From NCBI GenBank assembly GCA_026394935.1, contig JAPLZR010000013.1, positions 1 through 28,960 of the forward strand: a stretch of 28,960 nucleotides of DNA. The letters run 5' to 3'. Positions 15,266 through 23,046 of this stretch are shown piece by piece. The notes under the pieces were generated by a model. It ran no database searches. It saw nothing but the letters and a program-made list of their open reading frames with translations, and was not told the origin of the DNA. The first letter of the stretch is position 1, and each line of letters begins with the position of its first letter. This DNA is from Candidatus Woesearchaeota archaeon (lineage in GTDB: Archaea; Nanobdellota; Nanobdellia; Woesearchaeales; ARS49). The position numbers were made by a program, and so were the translations under genes.

Positions 15266-15727
15266 TTACAACAAACGCTTATTCTCAACAAAATTCTTTA
15301 TCGGCAGGAACAAAGGCACGGGAAGATTATCAAGAGAAAACCAGCCGACATCAGAAGTCCTGTCAGGCTCACATATCCTGGCTTCACCACCCGCGTATTC
15401 TGCCTCAACAAAAATAGTAATGTAATGCTTGCCTTCAGCAAGATGAACATCATTAGTCACACCAACAACCTTCGGATTCCTGACAGAAACACCAACCTCT
15501 TCCAAAGTCTCGCGCACAGCAGTCTCTTCAGGAGACTCGCCAAACTCCATATGACCTCCAGGAGGAGACCAACAACCAGGACCATGAGCGCCAATACGCT
15601 TCTGCAACAAAATCTTGTTATCTTTCTTTATGATAACTCCGACACCAACTCCCGGTCTTTTAGGCTGCGCTTCTGATACCGAAGGGGCCTTAACGCCCGG
15701 CCCCTTCTCGATCCCCGACGCTATCAC
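15266..15727 (-). CDS. Nudix hydrolase (MutT/MTH1-like)
   Basis: The complete Nudix box Gx5Ex7REUxEExGU is present (GGHMEFGESPEETAVRETLEEVGV), with RIGAHGPGCWSPPGG before it. Such enzymes hydrolyse nucleoside diphosphates linked to another group, for example oxidised dNTPs, which would suit a gene after DNA polymerase D, though substrate cannot be read from sequence. I set the start at a GTG overlapping the polD large-subunit stop by 4 nt (GTGA); the frame opens three codons earlier at another GTG (15736). The first 25 residues form a linker encoded by a GC-rich hairpin region. Length 153 aa. Confidence 0.9.
   Translation of the reverse strand: MIASGIEKGPGVKAPSVSEAQPKRPGVGVGVIIKKDNKILLQKRIGAHGPGCWSPPGGHMEFGESPEETAVRETLEEVGVSVRNPKVVGVTNDVHLAEGKHYITIFVEAEYAGGEARICEPDRTSDVGWFSLDNLPVPLFLPIKNFVENKRLL
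15681..15707 (-). repeat. 9-bp perfect inverted repeat at the polD–Nudix junction
   Basis: GAAGGGGCC (15681-15689), nine-base loop, then GGCCCCTTC (15699-15707). It lies 17-43 nt past the polD large-subunit stop, within the Nudix N-terminal linker codons, and is much more GC-rich than its surroundings. The mRNA should form a strong stem-loop. There is no T run after it, so a terminator is unlikely; a processing or attenuation element is possible. Confidence 0.6.
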
Positions 15728-18700
15728 CCAAACCACGCTCCCAAGTTAACCTGCTTATCAGGCTCCTTTCCAAACACGCTCTCCAAACGAACCTTAAGCA
15801 ATTCAATAGTCTGCTGAAGGTAAGGAGACGCATTATACTTTTTCGCCAATGAAATGGTAGGCTCCAAATACTTGGAAATAGAACCTTCGCTAACTGTAAA
15901 AATGATTTTACCATTACACTTAGTACACTTGCCAACAAGAGGAGGACGACGGAACTTCTCATTACAAGCAACACAACGGAATTCCTGCATTGAAAACTTT
16001 CTCAGATTTCCCTTGATGTCCTTCAAGAAATGCTTCTCAATAACAAGACGAGCAACATCCGAAGCATCAACACTCCTGAGCTTCTCTGCAATGTCCATCT
16101 GACCCTTCAACTTATCCTCCATAGAAGGCAAAGTCTTGTAAGCACTGCACCTCACAGTCTGATTAAGATTAGAAATATCATGAGTAAACATCATTCCCTC
16201 ATACTGCTCAGGCTTGTTCAAACGAGACTTAATCTGAGAAACCTTAACCTCCCAAGGAGCCTTAAACTGCAAGCTAGCTTCGTAAAGCTCAATAGGATAC
16301 TGCGATGCCACGTCCATATCAAAAACCATGTCATCAACCTCGCTAGGAGTAAGAACGCTGGTCAAAACCAAAGGAGTATCCATAGTAGAACCCCTTGAAG
16401 GAGGCAAATACTTCTTGCTGAAATTCAAAAAAACGTCCATCACCAAAACAACACAAGCCTCATCACCATCACAATCACGCCTCGTAGCAGCATGCAACAA
16501 AGGATGAGCAAACAAGCCCTGAGTCCTGGAAAAACCGATAATCCTGCCAACAATTCCGGCGCTGGTGTGAGGAGCAAGAACAACAACAAGCTGGCCAATC
16601 AAATCCTGAGCAGAAGCAACATTATACAAACGAGGCAAATCATACAAAAACTCCAAAGCATCATCAACAAAATGAGAAACGTTAGCAAGAACCTTATCAG
16701 CACCATCATCAGGACTCTCACTGCAGCTAGGCAACACGACATCCTGAGGCTTTAACTCCAAAATCTGAGCATCATTAACAAGATCAAAACCGTAAACATC
16801 CTTAACATAACCCAACTCTTTCAAACGCTCAACAGAAGAACCAATTTCACAAGGCTTGAAATGAGTGAGAGGCAGCTGAGTCATATCATAACGAGTAGTG
16901 CCATCCTTGTACACGTGAACATCATAGCGAGCACGCAAAATACCCTTGCCCAAGTTCTCAGGAATGTGCTCCTTGTTGCTTGTGCCCCTAACACCCTTAA
17001 TCAACTCAGGATACTGCTGAATGCCAAGCCTGGCAAGAACAGAATCAAAATAATGCTTAATAGGAACAGATCGCTCAGAAGCCGGATCATTGGGACCATG
17101 AACAGCACATTTATTCGAATCCTGCAAACCACACCGCTCACACTTCCACTTCTGCACGGTCTGAGAACCACAAACCTCACAAACACCCAAAACAGTCTCA
17201 GCATTGCACTTAGAACAGAAAAAGAACGGGAAATCAGCAGTAACCCTGCCGGCAGAAAGAGCACTCTGGAAACTGCGCAAACGACCGCCTTCATCGCCAA
17301 CAGGAAACAAAACGTGCGGAGAACCAGTCAGCTCTCTCTGCTTAGCCTTTTCAGGACGACCCATACGGGTGCCAATAAAAGTACCAGCCTTATCACGAAC
17401 AACAAAAGGAGAAAACTGGTTAATAACATCAAGAACGGAAACACTATCAGAAATAAAACGCTTCAACGAACTGGGCTTCTCATCAATCAAATGGAACATG
17501 GCAGAAAGCACAACAGCAAAATCCCGCTCAATAACAACAAACTCATTATTAACGAAAATATGAGGCAAACCGATAAGCTCAAGACAACGCTTGGCATCAC
17601 CAGCAGGAAGAACAATCTTCTGAATGCCGAGCTCAGTAGTATGAACCTTAGCGTGATCAAACCAGTCAAGAAGACTGCGGAATTCATCGCAAGACAACAA
17701 GTTCCAATAACAAGTATAAGCAGGATGCAAAGGCGTCTTGGAAGCACGAGCAAGAGCAACAGCTTCCTGCGCAGAAGAAATAGGAGGAACCTCGCTCAAA
17801 GAACGCCTGACCTCCTGCAACCACCACTCATGACAATAACCAGCAGGAGCGAGAGGGTGAGCACGATTGAAAAAATCACCATAAGACACCAAAATATCAC
17901 CCAAAAACAAAATCTCCTTAATAAAAGGATGAACGCGCTTGGCATCATCAAAAGTATGAATTTGAAGAACAGAACCATCCTGCAACTTCACAATAGGACC
18001 TTCAATTGAATCACAAGCAGATACACTCGCGGCCTTGCCAGGACGCTCTGTCTTCAACTGAGTGCCAGTCGCAATATACTGATTCAAAATGTACATAGTA
18101 GCAGGATGAACAGCCTGCGCGCTAAAACCACTCGTACGACACCTTCCATACCTCAAACGAAAACCACCAGGACGCAAAGGATAACCAAGAACAGGCCTGC
18201 CGGCAACCAAATCAGCAATGTACGTGTAATCAGGAGCGATCTTCTGATGAGACTCTTCCTGCTGTTTACCTGCCTTAGCCTTCTTCTGAATGCGCAAAAA
18301 CTCTTCAAGGAAATTCCAAGAATCAAGATTAAAGTCCTTGCCCCAAACACTCAACTGCTTCCACAGCTTAGGAGCCTTCAAAGGAATACACGAAGACAAC
18401 ACCAAACAAAAACCAGACCTAATCTGATTAGTAGGAACACGAGGCAAATCCTTGAAATTAGAAACCTCGATCTTCTCGCTCGGGTCGCCGCTGACCTCAA
18501 CAGGCAGATTACGCAGGAGGAAATCAACCTCAGATTCGCTCGGGTAATACTGAAGATTTGTAACGCGCTCATGATAATCCTGCAGTTCAATAGAAGCACG
18601 CCTGATCTCATCAGGCTGGGCATCATAAACATCAAAACCCAAACACTTCCTAACATAATCAGTAATGATAACGCTAACAGCAGCAGCAGTACCGCCAGCA

Positions 18701-19170
18701 TTCCTAATAGGACCAGCATAATTAACACAAATATACTCTCCACGATTATCCATCCTTTTCTTGACTTCAATGTTAACAATCCCGTCCAGCGGAGAGCTGA
18801 CGACACCGACAGTCACATACGCAAAACCAGTACGAATGCCAATCTCCATAGCCTGCTGTCTGCTCTCAAATTTGCAAAACTTTTCCAGAGCAATCTCCTC
18901 AGAAATCTTCAAAGCAACACGCCAATCAAGAGAACCATACTGCTTTTCCAACTCAATAATACGCTCAACAACGCCAGAATTAACAATCTGAGGAGCAATA
19001 ACTGAAATAAGACCAACAACACGCTGAGCCATGTTATCAGCAAGAGAAACCTCAACAACCTTATCAGGATCAAAACCCTTAGAACGCGCCTGGGAAGCAA
19101 TACTATACAGACGCGCAACCTCTGATTTCAATTTTTCAAAATATCCAGACATTTCAACAGATGCTATCAT
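15724..19170 (-). CDS. polC: DNA polymerase D large subunit DP2
   Basis: A 1148-aa protein without an intein. The catalytic motif is HPLLHAATRRDCDGDEACV with the two essential acids at D901 and D903 (double-psi β-barrel fold, related to RNA polymerase, not to other DNA polymerases). It has zinc-binding regions at CSKCNAETVLGVCEVCG / CERCGLQDSNKC and near the end CVACNEKF…CTKCNGK. The last residues KQVNLGAWFG contain a PCNA-interacting box QVNLGAWF. The ATG directly follows the DP1 stop. PolD is the main replicative polymerase of euryarchaea and DPANN. From memory the motif usually reads NCDGDED; here the flanking residues are D and A. Confidence 0.96.
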   Translation of the reverse strand: MIASVEMSGYFEKLKSEVARLYSIASQARSKGFDPDKVVEVSLADNMAQRVVGLISVIAPQIVNSGVVERIIELEKQYGSLDWRVALKISEEIALEKFCKFESRQQAMEIGIRTGFAYVTVGVVSSPLDGIVNIEVKKRMDNRGEYICVNYAGPIRNAGGTAAAVSVIITDYVRKCLGFDVYDAQPDEIRRASIELQDYHERVTNLQYYPSESEVDFLLRNLPVEVSGDPSEKIEVSNFKDLPRVPTNQIRSGFCLVLSSCIPLKAPKLWKQLSVWGKDFNLDSWNFLEEFLRIQKKAKAGKQQEESHQKIAPDYTYIADLVAGRPVLGYPLRPGGFRLRYGRCRTSGFSAQAVHPATMYILNQYIATGTQLKTERPGKAASVSACDSIEGPIVKLQDGSVLQIHTFDDAKRVHPFIKEILFLGDILVSYGDFFNRAHPLAPAGYCHEWWLQEVRRSLSEVPPISSAQEAVALARASKTPLHPAYTCYWNLLSCDEFRSLLDWFDHAKVHTTELGIQKIVLPAGDAKRCLELIGLPHIFVNNEFVVIERDFAVVLSAMFHLIDEKPSSLKRFISDSVSVLDVINQFSPFVVRDKAGTFIGTRMGRPEKAKQRELTGSPHVLFPVGDEGGRLRSFQSALSAGRVTADFPFFFCSKCNAETVLGVCEVCGSQTVQKWKCERCGLQDSNKCAVHGPNDPASERSVPIKHYFDSVLARLGIQQYPELIKGVRGTSNKEHIPENLGKGILRARYDVHVYKDGTTRYDMTQLPLTHFKPCEIGSSVERLKELGYVKDVYGFDLVNDAQILELKPQDVVLPSCSESPDDGADKVLANVSHFVDDALEFLYDLPRLYNVASAQDLIGQLVVVLAPHTSAGIVGRIIGFSRTQGLFAHPLLHAATRRDCDGDEACVVLVMDVFLNFSKKYLPPSRGSTMDTPLVLTSVLTPSEVDDMVFDMDVASQYPIELYEASLQFKAPWEVKVSQIKSRLNKPEQYEGMMFTHDISNLNQTVRCSAYKTLPSMEDKLKGQMDIAEKLRSVDASDVARLVIEKHFLKDIKGNLRKFSMQEFRCVACNEKFRRPPLVGKCTKCNGKIIFTVSEGSISKYLEPTISLAKKYNASPYLQQTIELLKVRLESVFGKEPDKQVNLGAWFG

Positions 19171-20589
19171 TCAAAACCTCAACATCAAAACCTGGCGGGA
19201 CTGCAAGTTAACGACCGGCACAACACCAGGCTCTGGATTGTGACCAAACTTTTCCTGATACGCAGTCCTGGACTGGAAACAGCTCCCCGCAACCAAAGTA
19301 GTGCCCCTATAATGCAAAAACCCTGCCTTGTGAATGTGACCTGCAAAAAACAAATCAGGCACCCTGTCAATAAACAACGAGTCCATACGCGAATCAGGAA
19401 TGTACATCGTACTGGTGTGCTGAGGAGCAAGATGACGGCGCTGAAGCAAAAACTTCATTATGAGAGGCACACGATCAGAAATGTGCTTGCCGCTGTTCTT
19501 AATGCTCGGAACAATCTCGCCATAATCATCAAAACTAAAACCATGATACAACAAAACATCAAAACCGGAAAAATCGGAAGAAGAATGAATATTAACAACA
19601 CAAGGATTGGTAACCATGATAACATTAGAAAGATCCCACAATGGCCGGGCATACTCTTTCATCAGCCTTGGCTGAGGCTCACTAAGCCGGCCAGCATCGT
19701 GATTACCAGGACAAATAATGATATTAATGCTTTTCGGCAAACGGCCCAACAATCTCGCACTTTCACGATACTGCTCCCTGATATCTGTAATGGTAAGCTC
19801 TTTTTCCTGACGGGGATAAATACCCACGCCATCCACAAGGTCGCCTGAGACAAATAAATATTTCAACTTTTTGGCAATCTCCTGATCAGGCCCCTCGCCA
19901 TTAGCCCACTTTATAAAATTCTCAAACTTCTCTGCCTCAAAAAGAGAAGAACCAACGTGCACACAGGAAAGAACAGCAGCATACGCTTCATCAGGCGAAT
20001 GCTTCATCTCAACAACAGGAATATCAGGAAAAACCAAGGAATTCGCAAAAACAATACCATCACCCAAAACGCCGGAAACACCCAACACCTCATCAAAAAC
20101 GATATCGGAAGCAAGAGTGTGCAAGTCCTGCTTAGACTTGGAAAACAAAACGTTAATCGAACCAGAAGAATCCTCCAAAGTAATCAGGATATGCTCATTC
20201 TTCGTCACACGCTTATCAGAAACAATACCGATAATGGAAAGAGTTTCACGGTCCTTCTTTAAACGCAAACGGGAAATAGAAGTCAAATTCTGCAAATCCT
20301 GCCTTGACTGAAGCAAACGCTCCAAAGAACGGTAACGGGCATTAAAATAATCAACAAAATCCTGAACAGAACGCTTCTTCGGCTTATCATCATACTCCCA
20401 GACGACACGAACAGCAGACCCGGAATCAGGAACCAAGAGAGCATTAGGACGAACACCCCTGGAAAGCGCATCATACCACTGATCAGCAACGCCAGGCTGG
20501 TCCAACATGGCAATAACCTCACGACTAACAAGAACATTACTCCTCAAAAAAGCTCCAACAATCTCCTTCTTCTTAACTAAGAGCTCCAT
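19171..20589 (-). CDS. polB: DNA polymerase D small subunit DP1 (with altered exonuclease motif I)
   Basis: A 472-aa protein: N-terminal helical region, an OB domain (about 115-200, RLRLKKDRETLSIIGIVSDKR…DSSGSINVLF), and a Mre11-like phosphodiesterase domain (about 203-470). The proofreading motifs are GDLVDG (D250), PGNHD (N296, H297), YHG (H349) and GHIH (H418, H420). The first motif, D-x-H in active enzymes, reads SCVHVGS: Cys209 replaces the metal-binding Asp while His211 is kept. The start overlaps the cdc6 stop by 13 nt. DP1 tethers DP2 and normally supplies 3'-5' exonuclease activity; here that activity may be lowered or changed. Confidence 0.95.
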   Translation of the reverse strand: MELLVKKKEIVGAFLRSNVLVSREVIAMLDQPGVADQWYDALSRGVRPNALLVPDSGSAVRVVWEYDDKPKKRSVQDFVDYFNARYRSLERLLQSRQDLQNLTSISRLRLKKDRETLSIIGIVSDKRVTKNEHILITLEDSSGSINVLFSKSKQDLHTLASDIVFDEVLGVSGVLGDGIVFANSLVFPDIPVVEMKHSPDEAYAAVLSCVHVGSSLFEAEKFENFIKWANGEGPDQEIAKKLKYLFVSGDLVDGVGIYPRQEKELTITDIREQYRESARLLGRLPKSINIIICPGNHDAGRLSEPQPRLMKEYARPLWDLSNVIMVTNPCVVNIHSSSDFSGFDVLLYHGFSFDDYGEIVPSIKNSGKHISDRVPLIMKFLLQRRHLAPQHTSTMYIPDSRMDSLFIDRVPDLFFAGHIHKAGFLHYRGTTLVAGSCFQSRTAYQEKFGHNPEPGVVPVVNLQSRQVLMLRF

Positions 20590-21791
20590 GACAAGCCAAG
20601 CTCCTCAGACAACATACTCTTGATCTTCTCAACAATTGAATCATTGACACCGATGCCGATCTCGCGGGTACGACCATAACGACCCTTGCTAATAACCTTG
20701 GCACTAATGATGCCCAACATATCAAACTCAGCAATAATATCGCTAATACGCCGCTGAGTCAAAGGCCTAAGACCAATCTGGGAACAATACTTCTCGTACA
20801 AAGCATAAATCTCACCAGTAAAAACGCCAGGCTTTTGCGAACAAGCATCAAGAATTGAAAACAACGCCACCTGATACTGCTTAGGATGAGTGGCGATAAC
20901 ATCAATAACGCGGTCACGCTCAATCTTATCCTCTGCAAGATCAAGATGAGCAATAGACACCTTAGACTCACCCTGACGCTCGGCAAGCTCTGCAGAAACA
21001 CGCAAAAGCTCCAACGCACGGCGAGCATCACCGTGCTCGCGCGCAGCAAAAGCAGCACACTTCTCAAGAACGCCCTCTGCCAAAACCTCAGGGTTGAATG
21101 CGAATACGGCGCGCTGATGCAAAATACTCTGAATCTGCTCAGCATTGTAAGGAGGGAAAATGAGCTCTTCCTCGCTCAAAGAGCTCTTGACACGCGGGTC
21201 AAGAGAATCAGTAAAAACCAAATCGTTAGAAATACCGATAAGGGTAATCTGGGCATTCTTAAGCTCGGAATTGATACGAGTAAGATTGTACAACAACTCA
21301 TCACCAGCGCGGCCAACAAGCTGGTCAACCTCGTCAAGAATCAAAATAAGAACGTGCTTCTCCTTATCAATCGTGCTAAAAAACAAATGATAAACCTCAT
21401 CAGTAGGCAAGCCGGTAGGAGGAACATTCTTACCATACTCGCGCAACAGTTGGGCAACAATACGATATTCTGTATCGGCGAGTTTTTTCAGCTTACAATT
21501 AAGGTAGATAACTTTGATAGGTAGTTTCTTCTGAGAAGCAAGATCCATCAACTGCTGAGTCGTATATTTTACAGTAAGCGTTTTGCCAGTGCCTGTTTTA
21601 CCATAGATAAAAACGTTAGACGGCTTCTCTCCACGCAATGCAGGGGCAAGCATGTTAGCCAGCTGCTGAATTTGTTCATCACGATGAAAAATCTGGTTAG
21701 GAGCAAAATTAGACTGAAGCGCAAGCTTACTCTTAAAAATGGGTTTTTTCTCAAGATACTTCTCAAAAAAACCCGCCAACCCCTCTTTCAT
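20577..21791 (-). CDS. cdc6: Origin-recognition protein Orc1/Cdc6
   Basis: About 404 aa from the chosen start MKEGLAGFFEKYLEKKP. AAA+ Walker A GKTGTGKT lies at 64-71, Walker B reads LILDEVDQL, sensor 1 region TLIGISNDLVF, sensor 2 region HGDARRALELLR, and a C-terminal winged helix (GLRPLTQRRISDIIAEFDMLGIISAKVISKGRYGRTREI). It binds origin recognition boxes and loads MCM. The frame is open to 21848, but a TATA box at 21812-21824 lies over the upstream ATG and about 27 nt before ATG 21791, so the shorter, leaderless form is more likely. It heads an operon with both PolD subunits and sits beside a candidate origin. Confidence 0.94.
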   Translation of the reverse strand: MKEGLAGFFEKYLEKKPIFKSKLALQSNFAPNQIFHRDEQIQQLANMLAPALRGEKPSNVFIYGKTGTGKTLTVKYTTQQLMDLASQKKLPIKVIYLNCKLKKLADTEYRIVAQLLREYGKNVPPTGLPTDEVYHLFFSTIDKEKHVLILILDEVDQLVGRAGDELLYNLTRINSELKNAQITLIGISNDLVFTDSLDPRVKSSLSEEELIFPPYNAEQIQSILHQRAVFAFNPEVLAEGVLEKCAAFAAREHGDARRALELLRVSAELAERQGESKVSIAHLDLAEDKIERDRVIDVIATHPKQYQVALFSILDACSQKPGVFTGEIYALYEKYCSQIGLRPLTQRRISDIIAEFDMLGIISAKVISKGRYGRTREIGIGVNDSIVEKIKSMLSEELGLSWSS

Positions 21792-21811
21792 GTGGAAACC
21801 GAGGCTAAACT

Positions 21812-21824
21812 CCATATATAAATG
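21812..21824 (-). promoter_or_regulatory. TATA box of the cdc6–polD operon
   Basis: On the minus strand the sequence reads CATTTATATATGG, centred 27 nt upstream of ATG 21791. It lies 15 bp from the left ORB-like site (21839-21858), so Orc1/Cdc6 bound there could control its own operon. Confidence 0.6.
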
Positions 21825-21838
21825 TTTGCAAAGGAGAG

Positions 21839-21858
21839 ACCCCAGCATTTCTTATGGA
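21839..21858 (-). promoter_or_regulatory. ORB-like Orc1/Cdc6 site, left
   Basis: Minus strand reads TCCATAAGAAATGCTGGGGT: the half dyad TCCA…GAAA followed by a G string ending in T, as in archaeal origin recognition boxes. It matches the right site at 14 of 20 positions and the mcm-promoter site at 15 of 20. Confidence 0.6.
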
Positions 21859-22002
21859 GAAAAAAGATGGTGGTGTGTTGTTGTTTGTTGTTAGTTGTTA
21901 TTTAGTATATAATAGGTGCAGGGTTTTTTTCTTTTTTATTTCTTTCTATATAATAAATAATTATATATATAAACATACAACATACAAATCATAGTGTGTC
22001 TC

Positions 22003-22022
22003 TGCACTGGAAATGGTGGGGT
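22003..22022 (+). promoter_or_regulatory. ORB-like Orc1/Cdc6 site, right
   Basis: TGCACTGGAAATGGTGGGGT: the GGAAA core and G string (GGGGT) of an origin recognition box, opposite in orientation to the left site. Confidence 0.6.
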
Positions 22023-22082
22023 GTAGGGTGCCCTATTCTTAAACCGGGTTTTCGACACTCATCAATAGCAAAAAAGAGAAAC

Positions 22083-22141
22083 ATTTATATACTGGTTATT
22101 CCTACGAAGGAGTAACAACGAAACACAAGTGTTCGAGGGAG
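22083..22141 (+). promoter_or_regulatory. Promoter and ribosome-binding site of the trmB-like gene
   Basis: A TATA-like TTTATATACT begins at 22083. A strong Shine-Dalgarno GAGGGAG lies at 22135-22141, 5 nt before ATG 22147. The expected mRNA thus has a leader of about 30 nt, unlike the leaderless genes nearby. The GAGGGAG fixes the start at 22147 rather than the in-frame GTG at 22129. Confidence 0.6.
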
Positions 22142-22146
22142 AAAAT

Positions 22147-22929
22147 ATGATAGTTCAAAAGGATTTTTTAAACAAGCTCAAAGACTTTGGATTAAACAGT
22201 TATGAAGCAAAACTCTGGACTGCACTCTTATCACGAGGAGTGGCAACAGCAGGCGAGCTTTCTGACATCGCAAACGTGCCAAGAAGCAGAAGCTATGACG
22301 TTCTAGAAAGCCTTGAAAGAAAAGGATTTGTAATAATGAAGCTCGGAAAACCGATAAAGTATATCGCGGTTCCTCCGTCAGAAGTGCTTGAAAGAGTAAA
22401 AAAATCAATACAAGAAGACGCAGACAAGCAAGTAGACCTTTTGAACACGCTCAAAAAAAGCGAAATTCTCGGAGATCTCAGTTCACTGCACAAACAAGGA
22501 ATAGACCTTGTAGAGCCAGCCGATTTAACCGGCGCAGTAAGAGGAAGAACAAACCTTTACAATCATATTGCATCTGCAATCAAAAACGCAGAAAAAACAG
22601 TATGCATAATGACAACTGCATCAGGCATGGCACGAAAATCAGAAGCATTCAAAAACGCTTTCCAAAAAGCAAAAGACCGAGGAGTAAACGTACGCGTATT
22701 ATCTCCAGTTCAAGCAAACCAGGCAAAAACAATGATGCCAACAGCACAAGTAAAACAAATCGACGCTGTACCAGCAAGATTCTGCATAGTAGACGGAAAA
22801 CAAATAACGTTCATGGTCCTGGACGATGCTGACGCACACCCAAACTACGATTTCGGAGTATGGGTCAACACGCCAAGCTTTGCAAAAAGCTTTGAAAACA
22901 TATTCAACATGCTTTGGGAAAAGCACTAA
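22147..22929 (+). CDS. TrmB-family transcriptional regulator
   Basis: A 260-aa protein. Residues 1-75 form the TrmB winged helix (LKDFGLNSYEAKLWTALLSRGVATAGELSDIANVPRSRSYDVLESLERKGFV, ending in the β-wing KLGKPIKYIAVPPSEVLERVK). A helical linker and a C-terminal PLD-like effector domain follow (GRTNLYNHIASAIKNAEKTVCIMTTASGMARK…GVNVRVLSPV…RFCIVDGKQITFMV). TrmB proteins usually sense sugars, but the C-terminal domain here is the short type found in many archaeal regulators with unknown ligands. It lies on the far side of the candidate origin from cdc6. Confidence 0.87.
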   Translation: MIVQKDFLNKLKDFGLNSYEAKLWTALLSRGVATAGELSDIANVPRSRSYDVLESLERKGFVIMKLGKPIKYIAVPPSEVLERVKKSIQEDADKQVDLLNTLKKSEILGDLSSLHKQGIDLVEPADLTGAVRGRTNLYNHIASAIKNAEKTVCIMTTASGMARKSEAFKNAFQKAKDRGVNVRVLSPVQANQAKTMMPTAQVKQIDAVPARFCIVDGKQITFMVLDDADAHPNYDFGVWVNTPSFAKSFENIFNMLWEKH

Positions 22930-22944
22930 TTTTTTCAAAACCGC

Positions 22945-22990
22945 GTCGAATCTAACCGATTCGACTGGGCTTTGAATTGCTCTGCAATTC
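22945..22990. repeat. Two tandem perfect hairpins
   Basis: Hairpin 1: GTCGAATC (22945-22952), 5-nt loop, GATTCGAC (22958-22965). Hairpin 2: GAATTGC (22974-22980), 3-nt loop, GCAATTC (22984-22990). They follow the trmB-like stop and a T6 run (22931-22936), and end just before the TATA box of the next gene. They may be a terminator for trmB or an operator for the next gene. Confidence 0.6.
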
Positions 22991-22994
22991 CAAA

Positions 22995-23039
22995 CCTTTT
23001 TATACTTCTCACTTATAAAGAACCTTAATCAAAAGAGGT
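22995..23039 (+). promoter_or_regulatory. Promoter and ribosome-binding site of the small membrane protein gene
   Basis: A/T box CCTTTTTATAC at 22995-23005, predicted start near 23027, and a Shine-Dalgarno GAGGTG at 23034-23039 with 7-nt spacing to ATG 23047. The GTG at 23038 overlaps the Shine-Dalgarno and is therefore unlikely to be the start. Confidence 0.6.
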
Positions 23040-23046
23040 GCATAAT

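Larger units (their letters stand above)
21836..22025. other. Candidate replication origin (oriC) with inverted ORB sites and AT-rich core
   Basis: The intergenic stretch between cdc6 and the trmB-like gene is the longest non-coding region of the window. It has an ORB-like site on the minus strand at 21839-21858 and one on the plus strand at 22003-22022. The two share GAAATG-N-TGGGGT and point away from each other. Between them lie about 144 bp of A/T-rich DNA: TTG-type repeats (about 21870-21892), a pyrimidine tract (21924-21946) and an AT stretch (21946-21988) containing a tandem CATACAA. This is the known plan of archaeal origins next to orc1/cdc6: recognition boxes flanking an unwinding element. 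Strand composition does not flip here, which is a caution. Confidence 0.7.

Noticed and set aside
16861..19005. Long open frames (up to 382 and 299 codons) on the + strand
   Set aside because: They lie antisense to DNA polymerase D large subunit, which has clear catalytic and zinc motifs. The translations are Asn/Arg/Thr/Leu-rich without any recognisable domain, as expected from the T/G-ending codons of the real gene.
15724..19170. Intein in PolD DP2
   Set aside because: Inteins are common in this protein, but the catalytic region reads continuously and the total length (1148 aa) leaves no room for one.
21792..21848. Longer Cdc6 start (19 extra residues)
   Set aside because: The TATA box overlaps this segment, and the standard archaeal Cdc6 N-terminus begins close to ATG 21791.
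22120..22140. Short inverted repeat AACAC-AA-GTGTT before the trmB-like gene as an operator
   Set aside because: Only 5 bp per arm and no second copy seen; too weak to claim.
22945..22990. A tRNA gene (GTCGAATC recalls a T-loop)
   Set aside because: No acceptor stem, D-arm or CCA-compatible end can be paired around it; it is better read as two simple hairpins.
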